Notes under the pieces: generated by a model
The model's input: only the letters and a program-made list of their open reading frames with translations
What the model was told of the DNA's origin: nothing
Databases searched by the model: none
Assembly: GCA_025642065.1 (NCBI GenBank)
Contig: JAODUP010000011.1
Span: 1 to 64,000 of the forward strand
DNA from: Paralvinella palmiformis
Lineage: Eukaryota > Annelida > Polychaeta > Terebellida > Alvinellidae
Reading direction: 5' to 3'
Length of the DNA stretch: 64,000 bases
Position numbers and translations under genes: made by a program
Part shown: piece after piece, positions 63,395 through 64,000 of the stretch
Numbering within the stretch: position 1 is the stretch's first letter
Layout: every line of letters starts with the position of its first letter

Positions 63395-64000
63395 TTTCGA
63401 AATTGGTTTAGTTATGGAAATGCAATAATATGTTATTTTATAATATTGATATTACACATTTATCACAATCGGATTTTGATGCTATGGCAGTGAACATATG
63501 TTATTAGTTTATCAAAGAATAATTAGGAGAAAGGCAGTATATTGATGTCGAGTCCTCTTTTTGATCTAACATCATAATATCATCAAAGATTATTTGCTGA
63601 TTAGGTTAAATAACTAGATCACAAGTTCTAACGTATTTTTTCACACAAATGCTTAATTGGTATTGGCGTATGGCGATTGATAATATAAACCTTCGATTGG
63701 TCCTTAAGAGAAGATTAACTTTTTCACACTTTCCATCCGGCTTAGTTAATAGTAATATAATGATACCCACAATCTTACATTAAAACTATAACCAAATGTT
63801 CTCGTTGTTGTTCAATCCCTTCCAATTATCGCCATTATTGTAATGATGCCTCTATAATTTTAAAACTCGAGATTTTGTCTACTCTCAGCAAGCTACATAT
63901 CTGAATGTACAAATAGACATCTAATATAATACTCTGGTGTTGATCAAGTCAGGGGGCAGCTGGAAAACGGTAGCGTCGGGTAACTAAGATTTATTTGAGG
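63392..64000. other. No gene seen
   Basis: AT-rich sequence up to the window edge, with no motif. Confidence 0.5.

Overview
This is an AT-rich, intron/intergenic-type stretch of an animal nuclear genome. No complete host gene can be read in it. It holds fragments of LINE retrotransposons, two tRNA-headed SINE families, unclassified dispersed repeats and very many microsatellites. All long open frames (poly-Ser/Leu, poly-Val/Cys, poly-Thr/His, poly-Thr/Asn) are translations of simple repeats. The organism is most likely a marine invertebrate such as a lophotrochozoan or similar; I cannot name the species.

Layout. 0-3 kb: two LINE fragments, one interrupted by a (TC)n tract. 3 kb: a tiny SINE with a perfect 16-bp target duplication. 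6.1-9.45 kb: a DNA transposon with long terminal inverted repeats around one decayed spliced gene, which encodes zinc motifs, a PIN/FEN-like acidic core and a C-terminal tesmin/TSO1-type CXC domain. 9.6-12.9 kb: three LINE fragments, one retaining endonuclease, linker and early RT. 13.3 kb: SINE family 2. 14.5-17.3 kb: degenerate tetranucleotide and trinucleotide repeats. 19.1-19.4 kb: a candidate signal-anchor exon. 20.7-21.1 kb: a LINE C-terminus. 23-27 kb: large microsatellites and dispersed repeats. 27-33 kb: two SINE-1 copies, a LINE fragment and one arm of a widely spaced inverted repeat pair. 37.4-38.8 kb: a LINE with endonuclease and RT. 39-46 kb: coding-phase and other minisatellites. 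49.5 kb: a second SINE-2 copy. 52-54 kb: a second decayed relative of the transposon gene, followed by a LINE. 54.6-56.1 kb: a 1.45-kb G/T-rich trinucleotide array with higher-order structure. 57.9 kb: a hammerhead-like ribozyme motif. 61.8-62.4 kb: a LINE palm fragment and the other arm of the inverted pair.

Nothing here works together as an operon or pathway. The genes are selfish elements, all broken. The most informative locus is the 3.3-kb transposon at 6.1-9.45 kb. Its termini carry TGACGTCA-like sites repeated every 11 bp on both sides, and its gene keeps a canonical 443-bp intron. Domain names rest on motifs recognised by eye; no database search was possible.
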